DNA of 61,105 nucleotides from Limivivens faecihominis (GCF_020686945.1 NZ_JAJEPR010000020.1:1-61105); one strand, 5' to 3'; shown: positions 31,896-41,739, counted from the stretch's first letter. Made by a program: numbers and translations. Notes: a model not told the origin generated them from the letters alone.

Positions 31896-33104
31896 ATGAA
31901 CCCATTAAAGAAAATTTACTGCCGCATCTTCCAGACGGCATTTAAGCTGGCTCTTCCTCTCCTTCCCTACCGCAATCCGAAAATTCTGGGAAGCGTGAAG
32001 GAGATCCCGGCTCTTCTGGAAAAGAAAAACTGCAATACCGTCCTTCTCATCACCGACGGCGGCATCCGAAAGCTCGGCCTCACAGAGCGCCTCGAAAAGG
32101 CTCTGGCCGATGCCGGAATCCCCTGCATCGTCTACGACAGAACTGTTGCCAATCCCACTGCTGCCAACGTCGAGGAGGCCCTGAATCTCTATCTTTCCAA
32201 CAACTGCCAGGCCATCATCGGTTTCGGTGGAGGTTCCAGCATGGACTGCGCCAAGGCCGTCGGTGCCCGGGCCGCCTGCCCGAAAAAGAGTCTCGCCAAA
32301 ATGGAAGGAATCCTCAAAGTCCGCCATAAGCTGCCCCTTCTCATCGCCGTCCCCACTACCGCAGGCACCGGCAGCGAGACCACTCTGGCTGCCGTCATCA
32401 CCGACGATAAAACCCGACACAAATATCCCATCAACGACTTTTTCCTGATTCCGGACTACGCAGTGCTGGACCCGAAGGTGACACTTAGCCTGCCGCCTTT
32501 CATCACCGCCACCACCGGAATGGATGCCCTGACCCACGCCGTGGAGGCCTATATCGGCAACTCCACCACCCACGGCACCCGGGAAAATGCCCTCCAGGCC
32601 GTGAAACTTATCTTTGAAAATCTCGACACCGCCGTCGAAAAAGGCTTCGATATCAACGCCCGCCGAAACATGCTCCGGGCCTCCTACTATGCAGGCTGTG
32701 CCTTCACCAAATCCTATGTGGGCTACGTCCACGCCGTCGCTCATTCTCTCGGCGGAGCTTATAACGTTCCCCACGGCCTTGCCAATGCCGTTCTTCTGCC
32801 CTTCGTGCTGGAAGCCTACGGCCCCGTCGTTTACCCGAAACTCCATGCCCTGGCCATCGCCGCCGGTCTCGCTGACAAAAACACCCCTGACGAGGAGGCC
32901 GCAAAAACTTTCATTGCTGCCATCCAGGCCATGAAAGAGCGCTACGGCATCGGCGATCACATCCCCGAAATCCGCGAAGAGGATATTCCGAAGCTGGCAC
33001 GCTACGCCGACAAGGAAGGAAATCCCCTTTATCCCGTTCCTGTCCTCATGGACAGCAAGGAGCTGGAACAATTCTATTATCTTCTGATGGAAAAGGAGGC
33101 CTGA
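31896..33104 (+). CDS. Iron-containing alcohol dehydrogenase
   Basis: The 402-residue enzyme has the group III ADH motifs: GFGGGSSMDCAKA (NAD site, about 110), PTTAGTGSE, DALTHAVEAYIG (metal His) and AVAHSLGGAYNVPHGLANAVL. It interconverts alcohols and aldehydes with NAD(P)H. The start follows AAAGGATC at 31896; the frame could be extended 10 codons upstream. An aldehyde dehydrogenase follows after 3 bp, so the pair probably oxidises an alcohol to an acid, or the reverse. Confidence 0.88.
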   Translation: MNPLKKIYCRIFQTAFKLALPLLPYRNPKILGSVKEIPALLEKKNCNTVLLITDGGIRKLGLTERLEKALADAGIPCIVYDRTVANPTAANVEEALNLYLSNNCQAIIGFGGGSSMDCAKAVGARAACPKKSLAKMEGILKVRHKLPLLIAVPTTAGTGSETTLAAVITDDKTRHKYPINDFFLIPDYAVLDPKVTLSLPPFITATTGMDALTHAVEAYIGNSTTHGTRENALQAVKLIFENLDTAVEKGFDINARRNMLRASYYAGCAFTKSYVGYVHAVAHSLGGAYNVPHGLANAVLLPFVLEAYGPVVYPKLHALAIAAGLADKNTPDEEAAKTFIAAIQAMKERYGIGDHIPEIREEDIPKLARYADKEGNPLYPVPVLMDSKELEQFYYLLMEKEA

Positions 33105-33107
33105 CCT

Positions 33108-34487
33108 ATGAATGAACAAGAAATTCATGCAATCGTAAAAAAACAGCGCGCCTATTTTTACACCGGAGCCACTTTAAACGTCGATTTCCGGCTGGCCGCC
33201 CTGAAAAAACTGAAAACTGCCATTCAGAAGCGCCAGGACGAGATCCATGCCGCAATCCAGGCAGATCTCGGAAAAAGCGCCTTTGAGAGCTATATGTGCG
33301 AGACCGGTCTGACCTTAAGTGAGATCTCCTATATGCTCAAGCACACCCGCTCCTTCGCCCGGGAGAAAAGGGTTCCCACGCCCCTGGCCCAGTTCCACTC
33401 CAGAAGCTTTACGAAACCTTCTCCCTACGGCTCTGTCCTGATCATGAGCCCCTGGAACTATCCGTTTCTTCTCACGATCGAGCCTCTGGTGGACGCCATC
33501 GCAGCCGGGAACACCGCCGTCTTAAAACCCAGCGCCTATTCTCCCAATACCAGCGCCGTCATCAAAGAGCTCATCGAAGACTGCTTCCCGCTGGAATTTG
33601 TCACCGTCATCACCGGCGGTCGGTCAGAAAACACCTGCCTTTTAAAGGAACACTTCGACTATATCTTTTTCACCGGAAGTCAGGCGGTCGGAAAGGAAGT
33701 CATGCACCAGGCTGCGGAGCATCTGACGCCGGTCACGCTGGAGCTGGGTGGAAAAAGCCCCTGTCTCGTGGACCGTACCGCCAACCTCAAGCTGGCCGCC
33801 CGCCGGATCGTCTTCGGCAAATTTTTAAACTGCGGTCAGACCTGCGTGGCTCCGGACTACATCTACTGTGATCCGGCCATCAAGGACCAGCTCGTTGAGG
33901 AGATCAAAAAAGAGATCCGCCGGCAGTTTACCGGGGATCCCCTCTCCGTATCCACTTATGGAAAAATCATCAACGAAAAGCATTTTCAGCGAATCCTGAA
34001 ACTCATGGATCCCGCCAAGACCGTCTGGGGCGGCTCCACCCTGCCGGAAAAGCTGAAAATTGCACCTACGGTCATGGACAACGTAACCTTCTCCGATCCG
34101 GTCATGCAGGAGGAAATCTTCGGCCCCGTCCTGCCGGTGCTGACCTGGGATTCCCTGGAGGGCGCTGTCGCCAAAATCAATTCCATGGCTCATCCCCTGG
34201 CCCTCTACCTTTTCACCAGTGACAAAAAGACCGCCCGCTTTGTGACCTCCCATTGCGGTTTCGGCGGCGGCTGCATCAACGACACAATCATCCATCTGGC
34301 CACCAGCGAAATGGGCTTCGGCGGTTTCGGCGAGAGCGGCATGGGCTCTTACCACGGAAAAGCCGGTTTCCTCACCTTTTCCCACACAAAAAGCATTGTG
34401 GACAAAAAGACCTGGCTGGATCTTCCCATGCGCTACCAGCCCTATCGGAAGCTCAACGACAAACTCATTCATATATTTCTCAGATGA
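33108..34487 (+). CDS. Aldehyde dehydrogenase (class 3-like)
   Basis: The 459-residue protein shows SPWNYPFLLTIEPLVDAIAAG, the cofactor motif FFTGSQAVGKEV, the general-base Glu in LELGGKSP and the catalytic Cys in NCGQTCVAPDY. The C-terminal hydrophobic segment of class 3/ALDH3 membrane enzymes is not evident. It starts 3 bp after the alcohol dehydrogenase. Confidence 0.9.
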   Translation: MNEQEIHAIVKKQRAYFYTGATLNVDFRLAALKKLKTAIQKRQDEIHAAIQADLGKSAFESYMCETGLTLSEISYMLKHTRSFAREKRVPTPLAQFHSRSFTKPSPYGSVLIMSPWNYPFLLTIEPLVDAIAAGNTAVLKPSAYSPNTSAVIKELIEDCFPLEFVTVITGGRSENTCLLKEHFDYIFFTGSQAVGKEVMHQAAEHLTPVTLELGGKSPCLVDRTANLKLAARRIVFGKFLNCGQTCVAPDYIYCDPAIKDQLVEEIKKEIRRQFTGDPLSVSTYGKIINEKHFQRILKLMDPAKTVWGGSTLPEKLKIAPTVMDNVTFSDPVMQEEIFGPVLPVLTWDSLEGAVAKINSMAHPLALYLFTSDKKTARFVTSHCGFGGGCINDTIIHLATSEMGFGGFGESGMGSYHGKAGFLTFSHTKSIVDKKTWLDLPMRYQPYRKLNDKLIHIFLR

Positions 34488-34540
34488 AAAAAACACCGCA
34501 GCGACAGGTCCCAGACTCTGTAGCCGCGGTGTTCTTTTTA
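34486..34540 (+). terminator. Terminator of the adh-aldh operon
   Basis: AAACACCGC...GCGGTGTT forms a strong stem with a T-run on the plus strand. It is shared with the end of the convergent small HTH gene. Confidence 0.8.
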
Positions 34541-34732
34541 CGCCAGTTTTCCCTGACTTTTTTCCATCTCAATCCGATAAACCATCAGGCGAAAGAGATA
34601 TTCCGGCATGTGCCGGTTGCCAAGCTCCCAGTCCTGTACGGTGCGGTAGGGAATTCCAAAATAATCGGAAAACTTTCTTCTGTTCATTCCGGTGGATTTA
34701 CGAAGTTCCACCAACTTTTCTGCCAATTCCAT
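34538..34732 (-). CDS. Small helix-turn-helix (XRE-like) protein
   Basis: The 64-residue protein has one HTH: NRRKFSDYFGIPYRTVQDWE followed by GNRHMPEYLFRLM. The chosen start follows GGAGG at good spacing; a nine-codon longer frame is less likely. It may be a solitary antitoxin-like or phage-type regulator; no toxin partner is visible next to it. Confidence 0.75.
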   Translation of the reverse strand: MELAEKLVELRKSTGMNRRKFSDYFGIPYRTVQDWELGNRHMPEYLFRLMVYRIEMEKSQGKLA

Positions 34733-34816
34733 AACTTTTCCTCCTCCGCTGTTAACCAAACGTTTTCTCCCGATTGACCGCCCTTACGGGCTATCTCCCA
34801 TACAGTCTGTTATCTT

Positions 34817-36085
34817 TTATTCTGCCAAAACCGCCGTATATACCAGATCATCTTTCTGATACAGCTGCTTCAGCGTCAGTTTTTCGTCGTTGTAATGAAT
34901 CACCCGGTTCTCACAGTAGATGGAATAGATGCCATCCGCCGTCCATTTTTCCAATGCCGACGCATCGAAGGAATCGGAAATATAAACCGGAATCATCGTA
35001 AGAAGTACTTCCGCGCAGCCTTTTCCCGAAGAATAGGCCACCAGATCATTTCTGGCTGTTCTGGAAAGACCATCCTTTCCGTCTATATATGCGGTCCGGA
35101 TCTCGCCGGACTTCATTTTGTAGTAATGTGCCTGATCCTGGTCACTGACGGGATAATTCCGAAGATAAACGATACTCTCTGGCCCGTTGTACTCCATGAC
35201 CGCCGCCGGATAAATATCCTGTCCTACCCGGTCCAGAATATTGAAGGAATAGGACTGCTCCCTCTCATCCAGATTCCGGTTAAAACCGTCATAACTGGAG
35301 ATCGCTCCCCGGATATACCCGTTCTCGATCATGAGATCAGCCAGATAATCCACGATAAACGCGTTTTTCATCCAGTAGAAATCCAGATAAGTTTCGTATC
35401 CATTCTCCGCCATCCAATTCTGATATTCCTCAGAGACCTCCAGCCGCACCTGATTTTCTCCCAGAAGCTTCAGATCTACAGCTTCCGGATCCGCCGCAAA
35501 GTCCGCGATAACAGCAAACTCTTCTCTCAGAACCTCGTTCTGCTCCGGATCAAAGGATGCCGTCTCGTAATCTTCCTTACACTGGAAAAGGTTATACATT
35601 TCCTCGTAAACGGGCCCGAGATAGAGATTCCGGTTCCCATATGTTTCCAACAGCTCCAGGGCCTGATACAGAGGCTCCTCTACAGTCAGAACTTCTCCCG
35701 GATGCTGATTGAGCTCATAGAGATTCACAACGTCTTCGAAGCTTTCATCCGCACTGAAAATCTCGTAGGCTTTCACCGCCGCATCACTGTAGAGAATCGT
35801 GAGCGCCTTGTACTCTGCTGTGGCGGAAGTTTCCCCTCCGCCCAGCTCATACTGAAAGGTAAATTCATCTCCCACATTGGCCTTTGCCGCGGAACTCACC
35901 TTAATAACCTTCCAGCCTGTCTCTTCTTTGAGATAGGAAGTCAGGGCATAAGTAAAGCTCACCGCCGCAACGGCCAGGAGCAGGATCACCAGAAATACCC
36001 GCAGATGAATATGCTTTTCCGAAAGTTGGATTTTTTCGACCGGCTTCGGTCTCCGGGTATTCTGATTTTTGATCGTCCGCCCCAT
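34817..36085 (-). CDS. Membrane-anchored extracytoplasmic protein of unknown function
   Basis: The 422-residue protein has a basic N-terminus, one hydrophobic segment (about 29-49, VFLVILLLAVAAVSFTYAL) and a large outside domain. Parts from about residue 230 on (FIVDYLADLMIENGYIRGAI; AYIDGKDGLSR) faintly recall the layout of ApbE flavin transferases, but the diagnostic DGG/DPRTG residues are not clear, so I do not assign it. It is the last gene of the Opp operon, 4 bp after the OppF-like gene. Confidence 0.6.
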   Translation of the reverse strand: MGRTIKNQNTRRPKPVEKIQLSEKHIHLRVFLVILLLAVAAVSFTYALTSYLKEETGWKVIKVSSAAKANVGDEFTFQYELGGGETSATAEYKALTILYSDAAVKAYEIFSADESFEDVVNLYELNQHPGEVLTVEEPLYQALELLETYGNRNLYLGPVYEEMYNLFQCKEDYETASFDPEQNEVLREEFAVIADFAADPEAVDLKLLGENQVRLEVSEEYQNWMAENGYETYLDFYWMKNAFIVDYLADLMIENGYIRGAISSYDGFNRNLDEREQSYSFNILDRVGQDIYPAAVMEYNGPESIVYLRNYPVSDQDQAHYYKMKSGEIRTAYIDGKDGLSRTARNDLVAYSSGKGCAEVLLTMIPVYISDSFDASALEKWTADGIYSIYCENRVIHYNDEKLTLKQLYQKDDLVYTAVLAE

Positions 36086-36089
36086 ATCG

Positions 36090-37400
36090 CTACCTTATGA
36101 CAACCAGAAGCAGTGCCAGCAGGAAGATCGCCAGGATCACAGCGATAACGATAAAGCCGATAATTGCGCCTTTTTTGCAGGCCTTGTAGTTGTGATAATA
36201 CTGTTTGTGCTTGTAAACCTCTGACGCAATGATACCAATGATCGGCAGGAAGAAGGAAAGTACCGTATACCAGATGCTTCCGGTATCGTGAACCGGAGTC
36301 TTCAGGAATTCATCCTCAGCCTTGGAAAGATGAACCTCATGGGCGGTCTCCTCCACCTTTTCTCCGGGTTTGCGGATCGTGATGGGCTGAAGCGGCTCAT
36401 TTTTCTCCCGGAGTTTCTTGTACTCCTCGATCTCTTTCTTGTTTCCGTATACATAATGGTCATGTCCGATGTTGACAAATTCCGGCTTGTCCACGGAATA
36501 GTCGTGAATGGACGGATCATAGGTGTAAAGCACCTTGTTTTTCTCCAGCTGCGGGTCCGGAATCGGGATCGCAGAAATCAGAGAATGGGTGTAGGGATGC
36601 AGCGGGAAGTTGAACAGCTCTTCTGCCTCTGCCACCTCCACGATGGTACCTTTGTAGATAACACCGATGCGGTCAGAGATGAAACGCACGATGGAAAGGT
36701 CGTGAGCGATGAAAAGGTAGGTCAGCTGTTTTTCCTTCTGGAACTTTTTCAGAAGGTTCAGAACCTGTGCACGGATGGAAACGTCCAGAGCGGAAATCGG
36801 CTCGTCGGCTACAACCAGCTCCGGCTCCATAACCATGGCACGGGCCAGACCGATACGCTGACGCTGTCCGCCGGAAAACTCATGGGGATAACGGGTCAGA
36901 TGCTCGGGAAGAAGACCAACTTCCTCAATGATCTCCTCCACCTTTTTCACACGGTCTGCCTCGTTTTCAAACAGATGGAAGTTATAAAGTCCCTCGGAAA
37001 TGATATAATCTACGGTGGCACGCTCGTTTAAGGATGCCGCCGGATCCTGGAATACCATCTGGATGTTACGGATAACTTCTCTGTCCAGGGAATGAGGGAT
37101 CTTTCCGGAGATCTTCACTCCCTTATAATCGATCTCACCTGCGGCACAGGGGTTGACACGGATCACTGCCCGGCCGATGGTGGTTTTTCCTGATCCGGAC
37201 TCACCAACCAGTGAGAAGGTTTCTCCTTTGTAAATATCAAAGGAAGCGTTTTTTACTGCCTTTACCGCATCCTCTCCTTTTCCGAAGGTGATGTCGACAT
37301 TTTTTACAGACAGCAGAACTTCTTTCCCATTTTCAGCAATGGGACCGTGCTCCGGCAAATGGGAGGCACGGGTCTTTTTCTCTTGCTCTTTTGCAGCCAC
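36090..37400 (-). CDS. oppF: Oligopeptide ABC transporter ATPase (OppF type) with C-terminal membrane segments
   Basis: The 436-residue ATPase has Walker A GESGSGKTT, Q-loop VFQDPAASLN, signature FSGGQRQR and Walker B LVVADEPISALD, then the oligopeptide-binding C-domain. Beyond that, from about residue 375, it has two hydrophobic stretches (WYTVLSFFLPIIGIIASEVY and IGFIVIAVILAIFLLALLLV) that predict membrane insertion; standard OppF proteins are soluble. The start is GTG, 7 bp after AGGAGG. It pairs with the OppD-like ATPase at 37413. Confidence 0.88.
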   Translation of the reverse strand: MAAKEQEKKTRASHLPEHGPIAENGKEVLLSVKNVDITFGKGEDAVKAVKNASFDIYKGETFSLVGESGSGKTTIGRAVIRVNPCAAGEIDYKGVKISGKIPHSLDREVIRNIQMVFQDPAASLNERATVDYIISEGLYNFHLFENEADRVKKVEEIIEEVGLLPEHLTRYPHEFSGGQRQRIGLARAMVMEPELVVADEPISALDVSIRAQVLNLLKKFQKEKQLTYLFIAHDLSIVRFISDRIGVIYKGTIVEVAEAEELFNFPLHPYTHSLISAIPIPDPQLEKNKVLYTYDPSIHDYSVDKPEFVNIGHDHYVYGNKKEIEEYKKLREKNEPLQPITIRKPGEKVEETAHEVHLSKAEDEFLKTPVHDTGSIWYTVLSFFLPIIGIIASEVYKHKQYYHNYKACKKGAIIGFIVIAVILAIFLLALLLVVIR

Positions 37401-37412
37401 AGTCTGTACCTC

Positions 37413-39161
37413 CTAAATATTGTATGCGCGCAGCAGCTTCTCGTGGATATCTTGGATAATCTCCGGTTTTTCCACCTTCGGAGCGTTGGGCTCCAGAAGC
37501 CAGGTCTTTGCATAATGGGTTTCGGTGACTTTGAACATAGGCGGCTCTGCCAGGGTATCGATCTTCAGGCAGTACGGATTACGCGGAGCAAAGGAATCGC
37601 CCACGATCTTGTTGTACAGGGAAGGGGGGGTACCCGTAATGGAATAAAGCTTGGTATTCCGCTCAGCCAGCTGCGGCAGTGAGGAAAGCAGAGCCCAAGT
37701 ATAGGGATGTCTGGGATCGTAGAACAGTTCCTCTACCGTGGCCAGCTCGATGATCTGACCGGCATAAAGAACAGCCACGCGGTCTGCGATATTCGCAACC
37801 ACACCCAGGTCATGGGTAATAAATACAATCGTGTAATGGTATTCCTTCTGAAGGTCCTTGATGAGCTTCAGGATCTGTGCCTGGATCGTAACGTCCAGAG
37901 CGGTAGTCGGCTCGTCACAGATCAGGATCTTCGGCTGGCAGGAAAGGGCGATGGCGATAACGATACGCTGTCTCATACCACCGGAATACTGGAAGGGATA
38001 ATCGTCAAAACGTGCTTCCGCATTGGGAATTCCCACCTTTTCCATCATTTCCAGTGCTTTGCCTCTCGCTTCCACCTCGGAACAGCCCTGATGCTTCATA
38101 ATAATAGAAGTGATCTGTTTTCCGATCGTGATGATGGGGTTCAGGGATGTCATGGGATCCTGGAATACGGTAGCGATCTTTTTACCACGGATCTGGCCCC
38201 AGTCATTCTGATCCTTGACCTGTGCCAGGTTGATGATACAGGTACCATGGAGACGTTCACTGTTTTCATCCAGATAACGCACACGGAAGGTCACGTTTCC
38301 GAAAACCTGGTTCCGCTCTTCTTCACTGTTTAAGTCCACACCGAGCTGCATGGCTTTTTTCAGTTCTGCGATCAGGCCTTTTCCCATCTTAAAGCGTTTT
38401 TTGAATTTATAACGGCCAACAGAAAGGTAAACTTCCTTTGCCAGCGTTTCATTTCTCTTTTTCGTGCTGTCGCTGATGTCTTTGGAGGTTTCCTCTGCAT
38501 ACTGCTTTTTCAGCTTCTCCATACGCTCCTGGTAGGATTTCTGATAAGCCGCATCATGAGCCACGGCATTTTTATGCTCTTTGATCTTCTGCTCGGTAGC
38601 TTTTTCCAGAGCTTTGATCTCGGCATCCAGCTTCTTGATCTCGGCTGCTGCTGCTTTGATCTCCGCTTTTTCCTTCGCAGGATCAAGTGTCTGCTTCTTG
38701 TTAAAGGTTTCCGTCCGTTTCACCTTCAGGGCATGAAGTTCTTTCTCTTCTTTTTCCTTATCAGCGGCACTTAACGTACTTTTCTCCCGCATTTCGGATT
38801 CCAGCTCCAGCATTTTGCGGTAAGTTGCAGAACCAAGCTCCAGTCTGGAATTCTCATCCAGCTGTTTTTTATAGGAATTGATGAATTTCCAGGCTGTAGA
38901 ATTTAATTTCACCACAGTATCGGAAAGCTCCGGATCGTTAAAAATAATAGAACCGTTGCTCACAAAACCATTGCTGTCCAGCATACCGGCAAAAGCTTTC
39001 GTAAATACCGATTTACCTGCACCGGACTCTCCTACGATGGCAATGGACTCATCTTCATAAATATCCAGAGAAACTCCGCGGATGGCAGAAAGGATCCTGC
39101 CGCGGACACGGAATTTCACTTCCAGATCTTTGACTGATAATAATACATTTTTCTTTTCCAT
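37413..39161 (-). CDS. oppD: Oligopeptide ABC transporter ATPase (OppD type) with coiled-coil insertion
   Basis: The 582-residue ATPase has Walker A GESGAGKS (about 44-51) and, after an insertion, Q-loop TVFQDPMTSLNP (about 331-342), signature YSGGMRQR (about 392-399), Walker B ILICDEPTTALD and an Opp-type C-terminus. In ordinary OppD these first two motifs are about 50-60 residues apart; here nearly 290 residues separate them. The insert (about 90-325) is rich in Lys, Glu and Ala with heptad-like patterns, suggesting a coiled coil plus a small folded piece. Its role is unknown. Confidence 0.88.
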   Translation of the reverse strand: MEKKNVLLSVKDLEVKFRVRGRILSAIRGVSLDIYEDESIAIVGESGAGKSVFTKAFAGMLDSNGFVSNGSIIFNDPELSDTVVKLNSTAWKFINSYKKQLDENSRLELGSATYRKMLELESEMREKSTLSAADKEKEEKELHALKVKRTETFNKKQTLDPAKEKAEIKAAAAEIKKLDAEIKALEKATEQKIKEHKNAVAHDAAYQKSYQERMEKLKKQYAEETSKDISDSTKKRNETLAKEVYLSVGRYKFKKRFKMGKGLIAELKKAMQLGVDLNSEEERNQVFGNVTFRVRYLDENSERLHGTCIINLAQVKDQNDWGQIRGKKIATVFQDPMTSLNPIITIGKQITSIIMKHQGCSEVEARGKALEMMEKVGIPNAEARFDDYPFQYSGGMRQRIVIAIALSCQPKILICDEPTTALDVTIQAQILKLIKDLQKEYHYTIVFITHDLGVVANIADRVAVLYAGQIIELATVEELFYDPRHPYTWALLSSLPQLAERNTKLYSITGTPPSLYNKIVGDSFAPRNPYCLKIDTLAEPPMFKVTETHYAKTWLLEPNAPKVEKPEIIQDIHEKLLRAYNI

Positions 39162-39172
39162 TCTGCCACCTC

Positions 39173-40141
39173 TTACATATGTGTTCTCGGATCGGAAGCA
39201 TCACCAAGATTCTGTCCGACCACGTACAGCACGATGGTAATGATTGATGCGACAGCTACCGGGCTCCAGAACTCAAAGCCCCAGCCCGGAGTCAGCATAG
39301 CACCCTCCGCCTCATAGATCAGACGGCCCAGAGACATATCGGAAAGTCCCATTCCGATGTATGCCAGGAATACCTCATAAGAGATATAGGAGGGGATCTC
39401 CGTTGCTGCCAGGGTCACGATGACAGAGGTCATGAACGGAAGGATGTTTTTCAGCGCAATCCGGAAAATCGAGGTACCAAGGCATTTGGAAGCCAGATTG
39501 TACTCTCTGTCACGGATGATGATAACCTGTGTACGGATGAAGTAGGCGATGGTCAGCCAGCCGGTAACGGTCAGGGCAAATACCATGGTCCAGAAGCTCG
39601 GGGTGAACAGCATCACCAGTACAGAAATCAGCAATACATAAGGGATATTTCCGATGATGTTGTAAAGGGCCATCATAAAAGTGTCGAACTTTTTGGAAAA
39701 GCCCCAGAGTGCACCGATGACAACACCAACCGTCAGGTTAATGGCAGCACAGATAAAAGCCAGAGATACAGAAATCCTTGCTCCTGTCCAGAGTGCATCG
39801 AATGTGGACTGGCCGCTGGCTCCTGATCCCAGGATCCAGTGGATGCTCATTCCCATCTCTTTTAAAGCCTTGGACGGTGAGAGATGCTTGGCTGCGCTGC
39901 TTAAAAGGTTCGTGTAACGGTCATATTCCACCAGAAGCGGATAACCGTAAGTCATCAGAAGGATGATGCCCAAAAGGATCAGGATCACAATATTGATCTT
40001 TTTCTTAAAAAACACGCGGAATACGGAATGCCAGTAGGAATATCTGGGAGCCGTGATCTTCTCAGACTCCAGACTGCTGTGATCGACCCTGGCAAACAGT
40101 TCCTCTTTGGACAAACCATATTTATCTAAATCATAATTCAT
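39173..40141 (-). CDS. oppC: Oligopeptide ABC transporter permease (OppC type)
   Basis: The 322-residue permease has a cytoplasmic N-terminal stretch, a first membrane segment near residue 52 and five more segments, with the EAA-type loop YNLASKCLGTSIFRIALKNI. The C-terminal DASDPRTHM is typical of the family. It lies between the OppB-like and OppD-like genes. Confidence 0.9.
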   Translation of the reverse strand: MNYDLDKYGLSKEELFARVDHSSLESEKITAPRYSYWHSVFRVFFKKKINIVILILLGIILLMTYGYPLLVEYDRYTNLLSSAAKHLSPSKALKEMGMSIHWILGSGASGQSTFDALWTGARISVSLAFICAAINLTVGVVIGALWGFSKKFDTFMMALYNIIGNIPYVLLISVLVMLFTPSFWTMVFALTVTGWLTIAYFIRTQVIIIRDREYNLASKCLGTSIFRIALKNILPFMTSVIVTLAATEIPSYISYEVFLAYIGMGLSDMSLGRLIYEAEGAMLTPGWGFEFWSPVAVASIITIVLYVVGQNLGDASDPRTHM

Positions 40142-40146
40142 AACTT

Positions 40147-41718
40147 TTACCTGTCCTTCGTAGAGAATGAAATACGCGGGTCCACCATGGACATCAGAAT
40201 GTCACCAAGAATGATCGCCAGAACAGAAAGCAGGGCATAGAACAGTGTCACACCTACGATCACTCCGTTGTCATACTGGTTGATGGCCTCAGTCAATAAG
40301 TTACCGGCACCGGGAACCACATACACACGCTCGGTGATGATGGCTCCGATCAGTGCACCCAGCACACTGGCGGGAACTCCCTGTACGATCGGGATCGCCG
40401 CATTTTTCAGGATGTGCTTCGTGAAGATCTCGTTCTCGGTCAGACCACCGGAACGGGCAAATTTTACATAATCGGAATTCATCTGGTCGATCATATAACG
40501 GCGCAGCCATTTCATCAGGTTTGCCACCTGCGGAAGGGCTAGGGAAATGATCGGCAGGATATACATCAGCTTGCTTGAGGACTCCATGTCAAAGGTCGTG
40601 GGAAGCCCCATGCTTCCACCGATGGCTTTAAACAGGAAAATATAAGCAAGGGACGGAACTGCGATGATGAATACAATATAGAGGGTTCCGATCTGATCGA
40701 TCAGCTTGTCTTTCTTTCTCGCCATCAGGATTCCCAGCGGAATCGCAAGGACGTAGGAAAGGATCACTGCAATGATACCGATGGTAAAGGAATAGCCGAT
40801 CTTTGACTTTCCGGCTTTTACTGTGTCCACATTGGTATAGTCATCCACAAAACGGGTCTCGTTTACCATACTGGCTTCTCTGGAATCTTTCAGGTAAGTA
40901 GCAGTGTGGAGGTCGTCCGCACTGTCCTCGGTCAGACCGCTGGGATAGGTGATCGTGGACTTCACGAAGGAACCCTGGGCGCGGCTCATGGTTGTGGCCA
41001 CGTCAATACCCTCATTGACTGAGTAGGATTTACCCAGATTGATTTCAATGATATTCTGGTGGAGATACGGGAATTTGTTGTCAAAATACAGCAGATATTT
41101 GTGCTGAGTACCGTTCCCGATGATCGCCGGTGAGAATTTTTCTCCGCCGTAAACAGGATCATGAAGGGTGAAGCTTATGCCTCTCTCTCCTTCCACCTCC
41201 GGCACGTCATGAATGCTCTCTACTGTAATCAGGTTTGAAAAATATTTTGCCAGACGGGTCGTCAGCGGAACATCCTTGTATGCGAAAAGCTGCTGCTGGC
41301 CGCCGGAGGCATATTTCTTCTTGTTCATCATAACAGCATCCAGACGGACTACCGTATAACCCTTCGACTCATAATAGTCGGTAAATTTCTGTACATATTC
41401 TTTTACAAGATCGGAATCTTTCTTTGCTTTTCTTCCGATGCTTACAGCGCTGGATCTGGTCTCCTCGTCGATCTCGCCCTTTGTGGCCAGATCATTCAGA
41501 TAATCTGCATAGGTCACATAATCCAGATAGCCGTATGTTTCCCATTTTTCATAACGGTAAGCTACTTTCTGGTTGTTGCTCTGGTGGGAATAGTTGGTAT
41601 CCTTCGCAAAGATCAGCGTACGGTCCATCAGAGAATAGATCATTACCATGACGCAGGCAACTACAATCACCACAGAAACCAGACCTTGCAGCAAACGTTT
41701 AAATAAATATTTTACCAT
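40147..41718 (-). CDS. oppB: Oligopeptide ABC transporter permease (OppB type) with large extracytoplasmic insertion
   Basis: The 523-residue permease has membrane segment 1 at about 8-30 and resumes the normal OppB layout with segments from about 308 on (YSFTIGIIAVILSYVLAIPLG), including the EAA loop YVKFARSGGLTENEIFTKHI. Between them about 270 residues are exposed outside the membrane, where typical OppB has about 60-100. The insert has no family I recognise. It could be an added receptor-docking domain. Confidence 0.88.
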   Translation of the reverse strand: MVKYLFKRLLQGLVSVVIVVACVMVMIYSLMDRTLIFAKDTNYSHQSNNQKVAYRYEKWETYGYLDYVTYADYLNDLATKGEIDEETRSSAVSIGRKAKKDSDLVKEYVQKFTDYYESKGYTVVRLDAVMMNKKKYASGGQQQLFAYKDVPLTTRLAKYFSNLITVESIHDVPEVEGERGISFTLHDPVYGGEKFSPAIIGNGTQHKYLLYFDNKFPYLHQNIIEINLGKSYSVNEGIDVATTMSRAQGSFVKSTITYPSGLTEDSADDLHTATYLKDSREASMVNETRFVDDYTNVDTVKAGKSKIGYSFTIGIIAVILSYVLAIPLGILMARKKDKLIDQIGTLYIVFIIAVPSLAYIFLFKAIGGSMGLPTTFDMESSSKLMYILPIISLALPQVANLMKWLRRYMIDQMNSDYVKFARSGGLTENEIFTKHILKNAAIPIVQGVPASVLGALIGAIITERVYVVPGAGNLLTEAINQYDNGVIVGVTLFYALLSVLAIILGDILMSMVDPRISFSTKDR

Positions 41719-41739
41719 ATTTTTCCACTCATCAGATAT

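Noticed and set aside
31905..33128. 407-codon minus-strand open frame
   Set aside because: It is the complement of the iron alcohol dehydrogenase, whose motifs are all present on the plus strand.
34895..36100. 401-codon plus-strand open frame
   Set aside because: It is antisense to the Opp-operon membrane protein and carries no recognisable domain.
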